NCBI RefSeq assembly: GCF_004342265.1
Contig: NZ_SMCS01000002.1
Location: 884,027-948,026 of the forward strand
Length of the DNA: 64,000 bases
From: Luteibacter rhizovicinus
Lineage (GTDB): Bacteria; Pseudomonadota; Gammaproteobacteria; Xanthomonadales; Rhodanobacteraceae
Direction of reading: 5' to 3'
In this document: positions 62,047 through 64,000 of the stretch, one piece after another
How positions within the stretch are numbered: position 1 is the first letter of the stretch
Layout: each line of letters starts with the position of its first letter
The notes under the pieces: generated by a model
Databases searched by the model: none
Told to the model about the DNA's origin: nothing
What the model saw: the letters and a program-made list of their open reading frames with translations, nothing else
Position numbers and translations under genes: made by a program

Positions 62047-63786
62047 CTACCGGCGGGACGCGATCCAGGCGTCGACGTGTTTCTCCAGCACTGGCAAGGG
62101 TACGGACCCAAGCGCCAGCACGGTGTCGTGGAACGCCCGCAGGTCGAACTTCTCGCCCAGCTGGCTCTCGGCGCGCTGGCGCAGTTCGAGGATCTTCAGA
62201 TAGCCCAATTCGTAGGAAAGCGCCTGACCGGGCCAGCTGATATAGCGATCGACCTCATTGGCGATCTCGCGCTGGCTCAGGGCCGTGTTCGATGCGAGAT
62301 AGTCGATAGCCTGCTGACGCGTCCAGCCAAGATGATGGATGCCCGTGTCCACGACGAGCCGGCAGGCGCGCCACATCTGGTACGTGAGGTAGCCGAAGCG
62401 TTCGTAGGGGGTGTGGTAAATCCCCATCTCCTTGCCCAGGTACTCGCTGTACAGCGCCCAGCCCTCGCCATAGGCGGAAATATAGCCATCGCGACGGAAG
62501 GCCGGCAGACCCGTCTGTTCGTTGCTGAGCGACAGTTGCAGCGCATGGCCTGGCATGGATTCGTGCAGCGTGAGGGCGGGCATGTTGAACAGCGGTCGCG
62601 ACGGCAGGTCGTAGGTGTTGACCAGATAGACGTCCGGACCGCCGCGGCCCGATGTGTAATACGGCGCGATGTCCGCCGGCACGGGCTCGATAGCGAAGCG
62701 CTGGCGCGGCAGCAGACCGAAGTAGTGGCCCAGCTTGGCATCGACCTGCTTGGCGACCCAGGCCGTACGCATCAGCAGTTCGTCCGGCGTTTTCGCGTAG
62801 AACTGGGGATCGCTGCGAAGGAACGCCAGGAAGTCGGGGAAGCTGCCCTTGAAGCCGGTTTCGGCCATGGTGGACAGCATCTCGGCGTGGATCTTCGCGA
62901 CCTCGCGCAGACCGATCGCGTGGATCTCGTCGGGCGTCAGTTCCAGCGTCGTGTATTCGCGAATCTGCTGCTGGTAGTAAGCCTTGCCGTCCGGCAGCGC
63001 TTCGGCAGCCAGGGTGGAGCGCGCATGCGGCACGTATTCCTCGCGGAAGAAGCGCAGCAGCTTCGCGTAGGCCGGCACGACGCGCCCTGAGATGACCCGG
63101 CGCGCGTCGGCCCGAAGCTTCTCGGCGTCGGCGGCGGGCATGCTGGCGGGAATCGTGGTGAGCGGCTGGTAAAGCGCGCTGGCCTCGGGCGATTTCAGAT
63201 CGGCGACAGCGGCGATGGAGACGTCGCGACCCGCCAGGACTTCGCGCGGCACGGTAAAGCCACGCGCCAGACCCAGGCGCATGTTGGCGATTTCCTGATC
63301 GACGAACGACGGAATATCGCCGAGGCGGTCGACGTAGCGGCGGTAGTCGTCGCGCGTGCGCAGCCGGTCGCCGCCCAGCTGGTAGCCGATGTCGGACCAG
63401 AAGGCCGAGTCGCTGTTGAACGGCATCTGCCACTGGCCGAAACGCTGGGTGGCGATGAAATTGCCGATCTGTTCGCGATAGATGGCGTAGTCGATCTGCG
63501 CGCTGTCGCTCAGCGTCTTCGGGTCGATACGGTCCAGCCTGGCCATCACGTCGGTCCAGTACGCCAGTTTGCGCTGCTGGCTGGCGGCATCGACCTGGTC
63601 GAGACGACCGGAACCCGGCTGGGACTCGCCGGAAGTCTGGATACCTGCCTGCCCGTTACGCCACGCCCATTCGGTGGTGTAGATCGTTCGGAAAGCGGCA
63701 TCGGCGGGCGTCGCGACGGGTTGTTCGGCGTGTACGGCGCCGGTCGCCAGGGCGGCCAGGAGCAGGCCTTGGGTCCAACGGTTCAT
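62047..63786 (-). CDS. DUF885-family exported metallopeptidase-like protein
   Basis: The 579 residues begin with a signal peptide (MNRWTQGLLLAALATGAVHA). DUF885 proteins are helical metallopeptidase-like proteins, and this one has H408-E-S-M-P-G-H414, a variant zinc motif in LTLHESMPGHALQL, preceded by FNMPAL. Other conserved stretches are YGEGWALYSEYLGKEMG and LSYELGYLKILELRQRAE. The family is related to M32/M3-like enzymes, but few members have known substrates. It is probably periplasmic and zinc-dependent. It is a single-gene unit, with a stem-loop structure just upstream at 63834-63900. Confidence 0.87.
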   Translation of the reverse strand: MNRWTQGLLLAALATGAVHAEQPVATPADAAFRTIYTTEWAWRNGQAGIQTSGESQPGSGRLDQVDAASQQRKLAYWTDVMARLDRIDPKTLSDSAQIDYAIYREQIGNFIATQRFGQWQMPFNSDSAFWSDIGYQLGGDRLRTRDDYRRYVDRLGDIPSFVDQEIANMRLGLARGFTVPREVLAGRDVSIAAVADLKSPEASALYQPLTTIPASMPAADAEKLRADARRVISGRVVPAYAKLLRFFREEYVPHARSTLAAEALPDGKAYYQQQIREYTTLELTPDEIHAIGLREVAKIHAEMLSTMAETGFKGSFPDFLAFLRSDPQFYAKTPDELLMRTAWVAKQVDAKLGHYFGLLPRQRFAIEPVPADIAPYYTSGRGGPDVYLVNTYDLPSRPLFNMPALTLHESMPGHALQLSLSNEQTGLPAFRRDGYISAYGEGWALYSEYLGKEMGIYHTPYERFGYLTYQMWRACRLVVDTGIHHLGWTRQQAIDYLASNTALSQREIANEVDRYISWPGQALSYELGYLKILELRQRAESQLGEKFDLRAFHDTVLALGSVPLPVLEKHVDAWIASRR

Positions 63787-63833
63787 GCGTTATCCGGGTC
63801 TATCGGGGGAACGGTCGATGATCGCATTCATGG

Positions 63834-63900
63834 GAAGGGTATGGGGGTGCCGAAGGTCAGAGGTGCCGGCCAGGAAACTGGCAACACACCCATACCCTTT
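63834..63900. repeat. Large imperfect inverted repeat with nested GAAA hairpin
   Basis: The arms GAAGGGTATGGGGGTG and CACACCCATACCCTTT match at 14 of 16 positions. Between them lies GCCAG-GAAA-CTGGC, a compact hairpin at 63869-63882. The structure is upstream of the DUF885 gene and could be a repeat-family unit. Confidence 0.55.
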
Positions 63901-63929
63901 CCGTCATTCCGGCGTGCGTGTATGGACCC

Positions 63930-63967
63930 AGGACATAGGTAACAGGTGTGCCAGGACATGGGTTACA
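63930..63967. mobile_element. Possible terminal region of an IS481-like insertion sequence
   Basis: Two direct repeats AGGACATAGGTAACA and AGGACATGGGTTACA, 8 bp apart, resemble the repeated transposase-binding ends I associate with IS481-type elements. The window ends 33 bp later, so the transposase gene would lie outside. The preceding CGTCATTCCGGCG string is also typical of repeats. Confidence 0.35.
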
Positions 63968-64000
63968 CCTTGGCCGGGCTTTTTCCCGCCGAGGTGCCGT

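Overview
The window is GC-rich chromosomal DNA from a gammaproteobacterium. Its gene content suggests the Xanthomonadales, probably Rhodanobacteraceae such as Luteibacter, Dyella or a relative. The grounds are cyoABCD with SURF1, an ECF42-type sigma factor with DGPF-motif proteins, a MexEF-OprN-like pump and REP palindromes of the TGTAGGAGC type. This placement is inference from gene content, not a database match. No rRNA, tRNA, CRISPR array or prophage was seen. The only hint of a mobile element is a pair of terminal-type repeats at the extreme right edge.

Layout. 1-8.8 kb: the tail of a cation-efflux transporter, then pbpC and a giant alpha-2-macroglobulin on the minus strand, a periplasmic peptidoglycan-repair and protease-trap pair. 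8.9-11.3 kb: two divergent histidine kinases (GAF type and HWE type) with no response regulator beside them. 11.4-14.6 kb: a module of two DGPF proteins, a VOC protein and an ECF42-like sigma factor, preceded by a sequence matching the ECF42 promoter motif. 14.6-19.4 kb, minus: modABC followed by a multi-pass membrane protein, a serine hydrolase and a Tdi1/DUF1851-type protein. 19.7-26.6 kb: a DUF2946 protein with a TonB receptor, a PhzF-like isomerase, a GH3 glucosidase and a 3-hydroxybutyrate dehydrogenase. 26.9-28.6 kb: a frameshifted secreted peptidase. 28.7-36.8 kb, minus: an OprP-like porin, glnA with a clear sigma-54 promoter and NtrC-like sites, and cyoABCD-SURF1. 36.9-43 kb: an MHS transporter, uppP, a CadC-like TPR regulator, a serine hydrolase and a LysR regulator. 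43.1-49.7 kb: an RND efflux operon with a trailing reductase. 49.8-53.5 kb: an orphan fimbrial adhesin and a run of small membrane or stress proteins (AI-2E, holin-X, DUF883, DUF1328). 53.6-58.9 kb: a PEBP-like protein, a sugar dehydrogenase, a hydrolase, an acyltransferase, and an Lrp regulator divergent from phhA. 60.1-63.8 kb, minus: an SGNH hydrolase, a RES-Xre toxin-antitoxin pair and a DUF885 peptidase.

The most striking signal lies at 59.35-60.11 kb, a stretch without protein genes. It holds three diverged copies of one structured small RNA on the minus strand. Each copy has its own sigma-E-like promoter (GAACTT-N16-TCTAA), four hairpins supported by paired changes between copies, two loops carrying UCCCCUG, and an end at an intrinsic terminator. 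The exposed loop sequence is complementary to Shine-Dalgarno-like AGGGGA. This suggests a family of envelope-stress-induced 'sibling' sRNAs that repress G-rich ribosome binding sites.
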